Source: Phorcus lineatus
Taxonomy: Eukaryota; Mollusca; Gastropoda; Trochida; Trochidae
NCBI GenBank assembly: GCA_921293015.1
Contig: OV121087.1
Location: 34,703,235 to 34,767,234, forward strand
DNA: 64,000 bases
Direction of reading: 5' to 3'
The notes beneath the pieces are model-generated. The model had not been told where the DNA came from and did not search any database. It saw only the letters and a program-made list of their open reading frames with translations. Made by a program: the position numbers and the translations under genes. The first letter of the stretch is position 1, and each line of letters opens with the position of its first letter. Positions 46,147 through 59,300 of this stretch are shown one piece after another.

Positions 46147-46525
46147 GAAATGTTGACGTTTTCACAAATATCAAGTTTGAAAGCAAATGTGTGATTTTAT
46201 GAAACTCCTTTGATAAACTGTTTTGTTATCTCTTCTAATGACCGATGGTCACTTGAAATTGCATACATCTCGACCAGCAGATAATACGCGAATTACATCA
46301 TCATAAGTTAGTTTCTTTGGGCAAACATGTCTTTCAACATCTACGTCGAAGCAATACAAGCCAAGTGTTATATTATAGGATAGTCTGGCTTACATTAAAA
46401 GTCCCTTCTGTGCCAAGCTTTTGGCATGTGATCCTCGTGTACGGTTAGCAGTGTCCGTAAACCGTCACAAGGTCACCGGAACAGATGGTAACAGTTGATT
46501 CTGTAACAGTTATTTCTGTTATATA

Positions 46526-46860
46526 GAGGTGAGGTGAGTTGGTGTTTAACACCGCTTTCAAGATTATTTCACTTATATCCCCGCTGCTAGTATTATTATA
46601 GGGAGAAAGCCCGCAACACCATTGTGGCTATGCATTGCGGTGAAACCTGCAAGCTTCGGCTGACACTAGCGAACCATGGGTGGTACTGCAAGCTTCGGCT
46701 GACACTAGCGAACCATGGGTGGTACTGCGCTGAAATTCAGTGTAGCATTGCACCCAAACCTGACTGCATGTAGAACAGTTCTCTATGGCAGAGATAATTG
46801 CCGAGCCCCTGGCGGGATTCGAACCCTGGACCTCTTGAGAGTATTACATCCAGAAGTCAC
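46526..46860 (-). mobile_element. tRNA-derived SINE-like element
   Basis: One end has GAGGTGAGGTGAGTTGGTG then TTTAACACCGCTTTCAAG. Near the other end the minus strand reads GGGTTCGAATCCC, matching a pol III box B. A 39-bp segment beginning GCAAGCTTCGGCTGACACTA is tandemly doubled at about 46649-46726. No intact tRNA fold is claimed, only a tRNA-like promoter piece. Confidence 0.6.
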
Positions 46861-46919
46861 TTTTGTTTTTGGTAACATTTTTAGGACATTACCCAGTTGT
46901 TATGGGAGATCTCATTTTA

Positions 46920-48521
46920 ATATATATATATATATAGAGGAAAATATTGAAATATGAACAAATTTAAAATTCTCAAATGACTTCTTTTGTTAACTGAACA
47001 AAGCTTATCTAACATAAATTTATATTTCATTAAATTAAGTTCTTATTTAAGTCTGGTATCTAGTAACGGCCCTTTTATATGCACAAATTTACTTATGTGA
47101 ATAAATTTACTTATGTATGTAGATGTATTTGGGGTGTGTAAATTAAAGTATCATGAGAACACATTTGCATACATGAGTATTTTTGCACTATGAGCTATTT
47201 ACTCAGGAGGTCATTCAAATGTTAATTTACATATACACACTAGGCAAATTCATGAGAATGGAATTTATATGTACTCCTGTATGCCAAAGCATAGTATCAT
47301 CACAATGATTTAACATAAATGGGTAATCATGATAAGTGGTGGTGATAAGGTACGTTTCGGACAGCAGTCCAGAATATTATTTACTATAGTTTATGCCATA
47401 CAGCACTCTGCTATTGCCTCTTATGACGAAGTTCAAGAGGTTCCCGATCTCCTTTACATCGGATGGTTAAATCTGGTTCAAGCTCCTCAAACTTCAATTC
47501 AAATGTCGCCTTGTCCATTCATATAAATTTCCATTCACCGATCATTATGCAAAGTTTCTTTGAGACTGTGACAACCAATCCCTTGAACTCTCTTTTGACG
47601 ATATCCTCTCTTCTTGGACCAGACCCATGACAAGGGCTGTACTCAGAAGATAGGGCAGATCCCTGCTCCCCTTGGAGCTAAGAACTCTATAACATCACGA
47701 AATTTGAAATTTGGAATCCATTTTTACCTTTTCCTTAGAATAATCTGGGACAGTCTAACTAAGATATCCCTTATCCAAAGGGAATAACAAAAATTCAGTT
47801 TGATGGATTTATGAATTATTTATTAAGCTTTCCTCTGTATGTATCTGCATTTGTGTCAAAGGTCAAACATAACAAAACAAAGGAGTCTCACAGCTGCATT
47901 CATACTAATAGTGACTTTCAACCAATAAATACCAAAATAGAAGAATTTTTAAACAAGACAAGCCATACCATATTACAAACTTCATTCCTTTTAACATTAG
48001 ATTGCTAAAAAAAAATGGCATTAATAAAACATATAGCTGGTATTTTCCACTGAGGAAGCTACTATTGATTTTTTAACTTCTTGAGTTTCAATTGCTTAAC
48101 TATCATATTTCTTATATCTTAATGTATCTAGATATACCTTATGTTGTCCCTTTGGTTGTCATATATGATTTCATCAAGCAGCATTTTCTGAGGAAGTGCA
48201 AGATTTCGTTATAAATAAAAACTAAAAAATCATTGAATGATATTTTAGTATAATCATTCGATGACTTTATAAGTATAATTGTGATTTATAAAGAAGAATA
48301 TACTTCAAAGAAAGGTCAAAAAGCATAAATTTCAAGTATAGAAAGTAAATACCGACCACAATGTAATACCAGTATCTAAATGAAGGCAACGTGCTGACTC
48401 ATCAAAAAAGACTATTTTGGCTAGTTACCAGGTTGAATTATATTGGAACCAATTAACTCCATGTAATAACCTTCCAACCCCTGGCACAAAGGGATTTGCT
48501 GTCTTCAAGGCACTATTGATT
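46920..48521. other. Intergenic, nothing recognised
   Basis: A short (TA)n run lies at 46921-46935. Frames at 47329-47526 and 47811-48008 have no recognisable domains. Confidence 0.45.
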
Positions 48522-48986
48522 TTAAAGAGCCACTCCATGATTTTCATAACATATTATTTACCTTTGATACGAAACTAAATGTCACATGTGGTGATATAAA
48601 TTCAAAACATCTGAACTTTTCATGTCCAAAAGATATATATTTGACAAATACTGGTTTTCCATGAAAATCTTAAAACAGCCTTATAAATGCACAGAGGTGT
48701 AGATATCACGTCCAATATACATGGATACTATTTTTATAACCTAACAAACACTATCAACTCCTAACTGCCCTCCTGGCTGTTTTAGATAAGTCTCCAAAAT
48801 AACTTTTGACTATTTGACCCGGCCACTGTCCGGTCTCGATCATAATTGCCACGTTTTACCTTCATATTTTCACTGTAAAAAACCAACAAGCTTTAAAATG
48901 GGTCTTTTTGGCAACAGTTGATACTTTGACACCATTGATTAAGTTTATCATATACAACTCCAACAACTCACGGAGTGGCTCTTTAA
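48522..48986 (+). mobile_element. TTAA-flanked MITE, copy 3
   Basis: Full length (465 bp), TTAA at both ends, left inverted repeat TTAAAGAGCCACTCCATGA and right end CACGGAGTGGCTCTTTAA. Same orientation as copy 1. Confidence 0.87.
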
Positions 48987-51053
48987 CTATTCATGGTCTG
49001 TCTTTGCTTCATAGTTAAGGATAACAAAATATTGATGCTGTTTTAGATGTCTTTCCTTCTAAATCTTATTCTTTGGGATTCTTTATCATGGCTTAACTTG
49101 ACTTTATAGTTAAACATCACTCTCTGTTGCAGGTGTTTGTTGTGGAGATGGTTATAAATATTGACACTTGGTGACGGCCATCTTGTACAGAGAGAACTAA
49201 GGGGACTCCGTAACATAAAATTTTACTCACATACACATTCATACAGCTCACAACACATTTTGATTGCAGCTGGCAGCAACAGGGAAATATTTTATGGGAA
49301 ACAAAGGATGCGATAGCATTTGAAATCAACAATAAAGCTGCTTAATATTGAAGACTTCACTGATGGCAGAAGTTTTTTACTCATTTGTTTCTAACAATAC
49401 ATGTCCCTATGGCAACACAAAAAAAAGTCCCGGAGATAAGTAACCCTACTCTGGGGGTGCCTTGTACACAGACATAGAAAAATGAAAGAATATTCTTTTC
49501 ATCATATTTCTGCATAAGCAAAAGTAAGAATAATATCAAAACAAAACACTGTGGATAATTCAAGGGATATGGCATGTGCCGGTATTCCAAACTTGGTGTA
49601 CTGAGTGTCATGAAAGAATTTCTTTTTCAATCCTTTCTAGAACGACAGTGGGCATCTCTTACTTCCACAGTCATTCTATTAAACAGTCACAGAAAAGTAA
49701 CAGGACTTCTTAAGAAAAATCTTATGAAGAAAACAAACGGCCATTTTCAACCCACAGAGGTTGTTTCAGTCATTTTTTACCACATAACCTCTGTTATCAC
49801 TGGATCATTTTCCTTGATTCTCTCTCCCCTAGTGAGGTTATCATACAACAAGGATACTGTTATTATTTCTAGCCTATCAAAAATCATGCGGAATTTCAAA
49901 CTTACCTCTGTTTTTAAAGACATATGCCCATCGCTTGGTTTGAAAGGCAGTCACTGAACAAATTGAGGTTTTCTAAATCACAGGCAAAGAAATATGCTTT
50001 GATTTTTAGAGGGTTACATGGGAAAAACTGACTTGAGTAACCTCTGTGGGGTGAACATACAAAGGAGGGTATCCTTATAAAGGACTTATAACTCTCAAAT
50101 TCAAACAATCAAAACAAAAACATAGCTCATAACTCACTGGACAGAGTCTACAGTAACTAAGCAAAAACTTCCACAGCATATGGCAACTGAAAATTGAACC
50201 CGTTGTGTAGCATAGAGATCTCTACTTCCCTATTTTCATCTGATCATTTCTGCACGTGGACCACCAGTATTCAGGGGGGAGATTGTTCATTTATTAATAA
50301 GCACACATCATTGTTCAAATACATATAATAATGATGATGAATGACATAAAGTAACAGTGCTTACTGACACTAAGATAAATTATGCAATTATATTGCTCAA
50401 CACTAATGTACATTTTAGTCGGTCACTTTGTATCAATTGCTGAACCTGCTTCATCAGCGTATTTGAATACAAGAAACTCCTACAGTAGTATACCTAATTT
50501 TCTATCTAGGGAAGATCAAGAATGCTTGTCCCTTAAAAAATAGGATTTCAGTACAGAAGATTTGATGGCAAAGTTGCCACATTTTGGAATGAAATTTTTT
50601 TTTGATTTATAAAAATAATAAAAGAAAGTATTGCTCAGATTTGCACAATACTCTTCTAAAACTCATCCAAAATATTTCTTGGCAATGTTTCATATAGCCT
50701 GTGCATACTAACTTACATTATCACACTCAAATTATTATTGCCTATAAATTTCTGTTCAAAACATCATCCGACATGAAAATGTCTTTTAATGATAAGAAAA
50801 ATCACTGCATAGGAAGTTATTACTTGCCAGTCACACAAGTATCAGGTCAACCAACACATGGTCCTTTCATTGAAGTAACGATAGCCATCAATATGCGTAG
50901 ACACATAATTTAATGCAGCAATATGCTAATTGTTATTAGATGATTAGGTAGAAACTGTACCTACATATTATCAGTAAGGTTCATTATGACTCATGTCCAT
51001 TCAAGTAAAATCTTTATTGGTAGACATCACATAATACACCTACTTGCCAAATA
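48987..51053. other. Intergenic, nothing recognised
   Basis: The 127-residue frame at 49574-49957 is the longest here but has no recognisable motif and atypical composition. No exon or repeat boundary was resolved. Confidence 0.4.
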
Positions 51054-51309
51054 CAGCTGTGATGATACATCATAGTATCAAGATCATGATATTTTTCCGA
51101 TGATATAATTATTGTCATACAGTCTCTGTATTGTGATACATATCTCTGACTTAAAATTGTTTAATTTTGAAAGGTTAATGTTCCTTTTAAAATTTAATTA
51201 GAAATCCCTGAAAATAATGTATTGTGACATGTACAGTATCAAATCATAATGTTATGAGATATCAAGATTAATATCATCTCGTCAAATATCTATACCGTCA
51301 CACTTCTAG
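51054..51309 (+). repeat. Interspersed repeat with CTGTGATGATA / CACACTTCTAG ends, copy 1
   Basis: It shares order and content with 53538-53800: CATGATA and CATACAGTCTCT or CAGCCTCT, ATCCCTGAAAATA, a TGCATCGTGAC or TGTATTGTGAC block, and the terminal TCACACTTCTA. Short inverted ends (TAGAA.TGTGA / TCACACTTCTA) suggest a DNA-transposon relic. Confidence 0.6.
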
Positions 51310-52080
51310 TATGATTAGGTAGGAACAGTAATACCTACAAGAATATGAAAAGGTTCACTGTGACAAATATCACAAAAGTATCATCTATACAAGAAGACAC
51401 ATCATTTTATACATCTCTAGGCTCCAATGGGTAAGATTGGGCAGAGTTCAAGGTTCATTGTTACTCATGTCTATCAAGGCATCATCTCTATTAGAAGACG
51501 CACCATTTTATAAGTGATTGACTCAATGGGTAAGATTGGGTAGTATCTGTAATATCTACATGGATATGAAAAGCTCTAGCGTGACTAATATCAATAAAAG
51601 TACCATCAATATGCGCAGACATTATATAATACACCTACGAGCTCACTGGGTAAGATGGGGTAGAAACTGTAATACCAACAAGTAAAAAAAAGGTTCACTG
51701 TGACATATATCCAACAAAGTATTATCTATATCAGAAGACGCATCATTTTATGCACCAAGGGGCTCACTTTGGTAATCACAATGTGATTGGGTAGAAAGTG
51801 TATTTACATGCAAATAAAAGGTTCACTGTGACTCATGACCATCAAAGTATTATCTATTAGGGTAGGCATATCATTTTCTGCACTTGAGTGCCCTTCCACA
51901 AAGCAGTTGTAGAGGAACAGTCAACTGTTACCCAATCTTTTAACAATGGTTACAATCAACAGTAGCTTTACAATCAATTGTAAGTGTTTTGTGGAGTGGC
52001 ATCCAGTGTCATTACATCATCATTTGTCAAAAACTCTAATATCTACATGTAAATAAAAGGGTTCACTGTGACAACACAAA
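51310..52080 (+). repeat. Degenerate tandem repeat, units of about 110-130 bp
   Basis: GGGTAAGATTGGG(T/C)AG or close variants recur at about 51430, 51529, 51649 and (diverged) 51786, each followed by AAAGGTTCACTGTGAC-like and TATCATCTAT..AGAAGACGCATCATTTTAT blocks. A further diverged copy precedes copy 1 of the CACACTTCTA repeat, which seems to have inserted into the array. It lies just downstream of SLC30A9. Confidence 0.65.
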
Positions 52081-52291
52081 GGTTCAATTGATTCATCAAG
52101 ACAAATCTTCTCACTCTAGAAGCAACTATAGCATATAAAGGTCCCATTATGAATTCACACTTTACTCTGTGCGTTTCAGCTGTACTGATAGAGAATGTGG
52201 CAGTTGCATCAAGGAATGGGTACACTTCCACTGAAACTTTCAGTGATATTTCAATAAATAGATTGCGTAGCTAGATTTATCTCCATAACAA

Positions 52292-53370
52292 TCATAATGC
52301 CTCTAAGTCAACATGTCGAAGCTGTGGATGTGTTTTCTGAAAGAGAAGAATATATTGTGAATGACATTACCTTATGTAATAAATTAAGTTATAAAGACAA
52401 AATAGCCAATGACAGAATAATAAATGAAAAATAAACCTCTTTGTTTTCAACTTTGATGGTTAAATTAATAGATGCACACAAAAAAGAATACAACATGGTA
52501 ATAGCTATTCAACTTACATTTTTTGGTTGTCTGCAAATTTGATAAGGACCTTTGTCATCACTTCGATTGATTAAATATATGGAGGCCAAAATATTCATCC
52601 AGATTACGTTAAACTTGCAATTTTTGTATGCCATCACAACATAATGAAAGATTGATGATTTAGTTTACCTTAAGCTTCTGCTCAATTCTGTCAACTTCCT
52701 CCCCGAGCAGATCGATGATCTTTTCCCCGTGATTCAACATGAAGCCCTCCACATCCTCAACCTTCTGCAGCTGTCGCATCTCCTGCAAAACCAACATGCA
52801 ACCGTGTGTAATCCTTTACCTACTGAGTGGGGAATAATATTAATCCTAAATATTATTTAATCCATGACCTTGTAACTTGTACCACTTGCTTGTTGTTTGT
52901 CATCACCTGGAGGGAAACTGTATAATTTTTTGTTGGATTGGCAATTAAAATTAGTTTTCACTGCTTTAAAACTTCTGGAATTTATAGAAATAGTAGTTTC
53001 CCAAAGGCAAGTATATCAGATATCACACACAGTGATAGGCCATATATAACAGTGTTCAACAATGTAAAATACTTTACATATGGTTGCAACATCCTGCAAC
53101 AACACTGAATAAAAATAAAACATTGCAGATAACTTGGATACCACAGAGTTTAAATACTTCAACATTGTATAACATAAGACAACAATGTTAAATGTTCATT
53201 ACTGAGTTGTGGACGGGTGCCATTTAAAGGGGACATAACTCACAGCCAGCAACTGCTCCAAGTCCAGCTTGTAAAGGTATGCTCTAGTTATCTCCCTTCC
53301 ATCAAAGTCGACCTCAGCCTTGAACCTGACTTGACCTCCCATGTCTGTTGCCTTCACATCATGGAGGGAC
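52292..53370 (-). CDS. SLC30A9: SLC30A9, exons 15-17: C-terminal cytosolic/matrix domain
   Basis: Residues 480-574. HDVKATDMGGQVRFKAEVDF is the ferredoxin-like cation-efflux C-terminal domain, followed by YLYKLDLEQLLAEMRQLQKV and a conserved tail (GEKIIDLLGEEVDRIEQKLK, then PQLRHVDLEAL). The final exon codes only 14 residues. The polyadenylation site was not identified. Confidence 0.94.
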
Positions 53371-56300
53371 CTGAGCATATACAAACAAACACATTATTTT
53401 ATGCAACAGTTATTTTGCATTGAACAAAAGCATAAGGGCTGTTACAAAAGAGGCCAAGCATTTGGGAGTATTTGAACATGTGAAAAGCTGAAATCATCCT
53501 CAATCAGTAAATTAAAATGACTTCATATATTGCTGCCTAGAACTGTGACGATATATCGTAGTACCAGGAATCGTGATACCTAATCTAACAATACACCAAT
53601 CATGATACAGCCTCTATATCGTGAAACATATGGTTGACTTTAAATTTGTTTTAATTTGCATGAAAGGTGCTTGTCAAAAGTCAATCATTCCTTTTATCAA
53701 ATATCCCTGAAAATAGTGCATCGTGACTGTATTGTATCGAATCGTATGATAATGAGATTTTGTTATACATACATGAAATGTCCGTATTTTCACACTTCTA
53801 TGACTACATACCACTGAATATGTTTGATTGCACTAGTAAAGTCATTCACTTCCAAAAGATGAAGTAACTGAAACATAACTTAAATGATGGGAACATATCC
53901 GTTGCCTCGTCAGTGTCACACTGCTAAGCATTTAACAAACTAATCAACTAATCATTGACAGAAAGACTCTTTTTATTAAAACTTCAGAATCATGTTATCA
54001 GCAACATTGTCCCTATGACCTAAGGCAACACAGGATCAATAAAACCTACCTGATCATTCTATCACTCTCCAGCTCTTGACTTATCTGTTGTTTCTGTGCA
54101 TGAGGAATTGACCTGAAATACAAAGTAGTACACAGTGAAGAACTTACAGATCAAGCCAAAATATCTATTTACCGGTAGATGATTATGGGAATTTCCTTAC
54201 AAGATTTAACAAAATCGGAACCAAAGGGAACACTGTAATAAACAATTAAATAAATTTTTCTCCTCTAATAAACTATTTCTTATGCAAAACATATATAATC
54301 GTTTTTGCTTATTGGTCAATTACCTGCCAACCAGTGCATGTGTGTTGGTGGTGATGATGAAGGTTGCCACGGCGCCGAGGAGTCCACCAATCAGCATCGA
54401 GCCCATGGAGTCGGCAAATGGGCTGCCAGTGTGGTGTGTTATGCCCATACATGTAGCTGCAATACCGACTCCCAACACAGCTGCCAAGTCTTCTAGCAAC
54501 ACAACATTCACATTGGGGTCGTGGCCCATTTTCACTGGAACAGAAAAGGAATGGTTAAATGATTTCAAAAGGGAATAAATTGTTCAACGTAAATTCAGTA
54601 GTAACAGCATCTCCCATACGATCGAGCATGACAAGGAAACCGTGAAAAGATTTCTTCTTTGTATTTTATGATATTTTCAACTAAAATACTTGTCTATCAA
54701 TATTTGAAAATCGTCCTATGATTAATGTTCAGGTTTATCTTGCCATACCTTCACTTCATAAATTGTTAAAAATTAACTAATTTAATTAACTAAATAACTA
54801 TGAAACATCTGATGAGTATTAAAGAGCCACTCCGTGATTTTCATAACATATTATTTACTTTTGATACAAACCTAAATGTCATATGTGGTGATATAAAATC
54901 AAAACATCTTAACTTTTCATGCGCTATAGACATATATATGACAAATACTGGTTTTCCATGAAAATCTAAAAACAGCCTTATAAATGCACAGAGGTGTATA
55001 TATCTAGTCCAATATACATGGATACTAGTTATATAATCTAACAAACACTATTAACTCCTTACTGCCCTCTTGATTGTTTTAGATAGGTCTCCAAAATTTG
55101 ACGCGGCCCATTGTCCGGTTTTCGATCATAATTGCGACGTTCTACCTTCATATTGTCACTGTAAAAAAACCATTAAGCTTTAAAATGTGTCTTTTTGGTA
55201 ACAGTCAATACGTCGCTATCAATTGACACCATTTTGGCATATATGACTCCAACAACTCACGGAGTGGCTCTTTAACTGAAATTAATGATTCACTCATTGA
55301 CATTTTTCATAGCAGACAAAAAGTGTGATATTAAAAAATTTATAAATGAAAACGTACCATATTCCCAGAACTTCATATTCCTTGCCTTGCTACTTTTTTT
55401 CACTTGGTTGATAGCAACAAGCAACGTGGCTGGAAGAAAACTTTACATGATAACAAACATTGGACAGGAAAGGAATGGTTAAACCAACAGTTGACAGTAA
55501 TATGAGAATGATCAAATTAACATTCATACAGCAGTTAACAGTCTGGCATAATAATTAATTTTAAATAGAGGAAGGTTTATATTTGACAGGAACATTGAAC
55601 TAATGATTAATCTCAAATTGGCAAAGTAACACCCAATTAAACAGCTAAAATGAGAATATCTAATAGTTCTACTGAAAAATGCCCCGAATCTTCAGAATTG
55701 GATTAAGCATGAGGTTTAATCACTTTGAAAAGAGATTACTACACACTTGTAAAGACAAAAGTTTTTGACATTGATGGGAAAAAAGTTCCGAGTGATAATC
55801 TTAAAATAAGAATATGAGGTCTCAACTCACCCCCTTCAGTGATGAAGGCTGTTGTTAGAGAACCAACAGCCTGAAATGAAATCGAAATGTAATCATAGAG
55901 ATTTTATATAAAATTTTTTGCTTTTATACATCGATAGAGGCACAAAATTTTTTTAAAAATCTTTATTATTAAAAAAACACCTCTATTTCAAACTATTTTC
56001 TGAATTATTTCATAATATATTATTTTGCACACAAATATGCTAAAGGTTATGGAATCCAGAAAAATAAAGATTTAAAAATCTTCAATCATATAATTATATA
56101 TATTGGGATTAAATATAGTTATATATATTTTATGAAGACTTCAAACACTTCATGCCCTACCCAAGCCATGGATCCGATTTGCTCCGGGTGAAGGAAGCCC
56201 TGGATGCCATGGTACCAGGACAGGCCTGAACCCAGACAGAAGATGCCCACTCCGCTGATCAGAGAGGAGATGTGCCTCAGGTTCATGTACCCATACCTGC

Positions 56301-59300
56301 GGATAAAAGTAGTTGTTATTGATATTTGTCATATAATATCTCTTTTGGTAAAGATCAAAGATGTCACTTCTCTTTTCTTCCGTATTGTTTTCAATGACTT
56401 AAAGACCCACTCCTTGATTTTCATAACATATTATTTACCTTTCAGGCCCGTAGCAAGCGGTGGGGCCTGGGGGGGCTGAGCCCCCACTAATTTTAGGGAA
56501 AAAAACCACACTTTTTTGCTCTTTATTTCAATGTTTGTATGGAAAAATAGAATATTATAAGTTTCATGAGGCATCTGACCCTTTTCAGCAGATGGAGAAC
56601 GTGACGTGGACATTAAATGCCTGTATTTGGTCTCACCGACGTTGTAAGCAGGTGTTTTTCTTAAATAAATAATCTGTCATGACCTATAAAGTATAAACGT
56701 TATTCTTCCCCCCCCCCCCCCACTGAGCTAACAAATCCCTAATTTCACCCCCCCCCCCCCCCAAAATGAAAAGGGTCTGCCTTTGATACGATGAAATGTT
56801 GTATGTGGTGATGAATGACAATATTGATTCAGTTTTGCATATATGACCCCAACAACTCACGGAGTGGCTCTTTAACGAAACAATGGCCCATGACATCAAG
56901 AAACGTATTATTATACTGTCACTAGTTATTTTATTAATTTCATTTGCGTTTCAGTTAGGTTGATTCACAAGTTTAAATCAACATGATGATTGAGGCTACT
57001 CTATTTTTTTAAATTACATGTGCAAAGAATTTATGTGTTATGTGTTTGTTATGACCATTTTATTTTGATTCATCACCAAGGACATAGTAATAATCCAAAA
57101 TTGGTATTTTACTGGCCTGTTTGATCATGAGAATCACATAAGAATTATGTTTAAAGTGAGATCTTGGTAAGTTGTAATCAATTCTTGTCGCCCTGTCTTT
57201 TATTTGTTTTGTTATATGCACATAACATTAAGGGCATGTCTTATGACCTTTACTCCAATCATTCAGAATGAGGCCACAAAGTGGTCACATGATTCCTATC
57301 TAAGCAGGGATTGGTTGGTAGAATTGTATAAGTGACAGAAAAACTCACATGACATTACCTCTACCAGAAGTACTCAGTGAGGTATTAGTGTTACGGCAGT
57401 CTGATTCTAATGATGTACATGTATATAATACTTACGGGTGATCCGGGTCTGGCCTTTGCATGGAATGATACAGTCCAACACCCAGGATAATCTATCAAAC
57501 AGAATGCATGTAATAAGTAAGGTATTATGCATTCTTGCCAAACTGTTCATGTTTACATCTACTAATCATAGAACCCCTCTATCGAATTTTGAAATTCCTT
57601 GAGCCATTCTGTACAACTACCAGTTCATGCCCTACTATAAATGAACACTTGATTGCTCCACTTTCCTTAAATCTTGCCCAGTGTTCCAAACACTTGTGAG
57701 ACTCTACTTGCCAAGTGTAATGGCTCTCAGGTTTGTTTTTGGAGAGTCTGGTAATGCAGTGACACAGAAATTTTAAAATACCATGGAAGCTTGTTGACCA
57801 TTTATATTTCCGGCACCACCTGAAATTAGTTTCAAGGTAAGAGCTATTTGCATCACTGTTCTCACCTGGTTGACTGTATCTGCGACCGAGTGAATGAACT
57901 CAGAGAACATGCTGTGTGACCCGGTGAATATCCACGCTACTAGCTTGATCAAACTGTTGAAGGCATTTCTAGAGGGAAAAATGGCAACATGAATTCATTT
58001 TTTAATCAAGGAAATGGTTGTAAAAGATGTTTTGTGGAAATCCCTTGGTAAAACATTACTAAAACATACTAAAGACAGAAATATCTCCAGTATTTGTGAT
58101 AAGAGGATTTACCAGTGTCCTTTTAACCCTTTCAACCCTGCAGCCCTAAAGTCAGGCTCAAAAATGTATTTGTTGCTGGTTTCAGAGGTGTGAAAAGATC
58201 CCAAAGAGATTCCCAAACAAAACAATTCTGAAAACTTTGTTGTATAATTTGTGATTGTTTCAATTTTCCTGAAGGTAACATAACCTTTTATGATTTTTTA
58301 CCATGATTAATTTCATTAAAAATCTAGTGTTGATGAGATTACCTGCATAAATCGAAACAAAATATTTTATGACTCACACAAAAACTGCTGACATGACCAC
58401 TTTACCGGGTCCACTTTCCCAAAACACCTCTTTCTGAAATAGATACCGTAACTCAAAAAACTTCAGTCCAAAAATAAGTCAAACAGCTATCAGGAATAGG
58501 AGCTTTAAGCTAACATAAAATTCATAAATGTTATCACTGTCTAAAATATACACGGGCAAATGATAATGATTTGACAACTGGGTTTAATTGCACAACAAAA
58601 GTTCAGCATAGCTTTTTCTGTTTAGATTGCAAGTATTAGAGCAAAAGGGTAAAGGGAGATAACTCTCACCACTGTGTATGATTTGTCCGAGTGTGGCCGA
58701 TCTTCAGTCAACTCTTGAACCTTCTGCTTGTGCTGGTCGACTAGACGACGGAGCTCGAAAACATCATCTGGAGTGGATCACATGTACTACTCAAACATTA
58801 TATACTAAACTCTCAAAACATTTCCATGTCTTATATCAAAATTCTAATTTCTGCTGATTCTTTATTTTCCGCAAAACATAACCAATTTTCACTCAAATTG
58901 ATATAAAAGAAGATAAACATTTTAGGAAATATCCAAAAATGCTATATTTTTAAAGGAAAATAAACCTAATACTGGAAAGAGTTAAAATACTTACATCCAA
59001 GTTCCTTGTGAAGTAATTTTTGTTTTTCTTTGTTCAGATTTTCTAAGCTACCCCATATAGTCTTTGCTCTGAAAAAAAAACTCCAATTAATTCTAAATAA
59101 CAGAGACAAACTGAAAGCAAACTGAAAGTATAACTGACATTGATAAAAATTTCATCACTTGCCCAAACTTTAGTTAAAAATTGAATATCATGGAGTATTT
59201 CAAGGCCATGGCTAGGGGTTAATCAGCAATTATGCAGTTGAAAAAACTTTCAATTAAAAAGATTTCTAGTGTTATTCAAATTAAAAATAAGAAAAATAGT

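Noticed and set aside
46526..46860. tRNA gene, because of the box-B-like GGGTTCGAATCCC
   Set aside because: No cloverleaf or box A at the right spacing was found; it fits a tRNA-derived SINE.
49574..49957. 127-residue plus-strand open frame
   Set aside because: No recognisable motif, no splice context, composition like the surrounding AT-rich DNA.
54282..54578. 98- and 63-residue plus-strand frames
   Set aside because: Antisense shadows of SLC30A9 exon 13.
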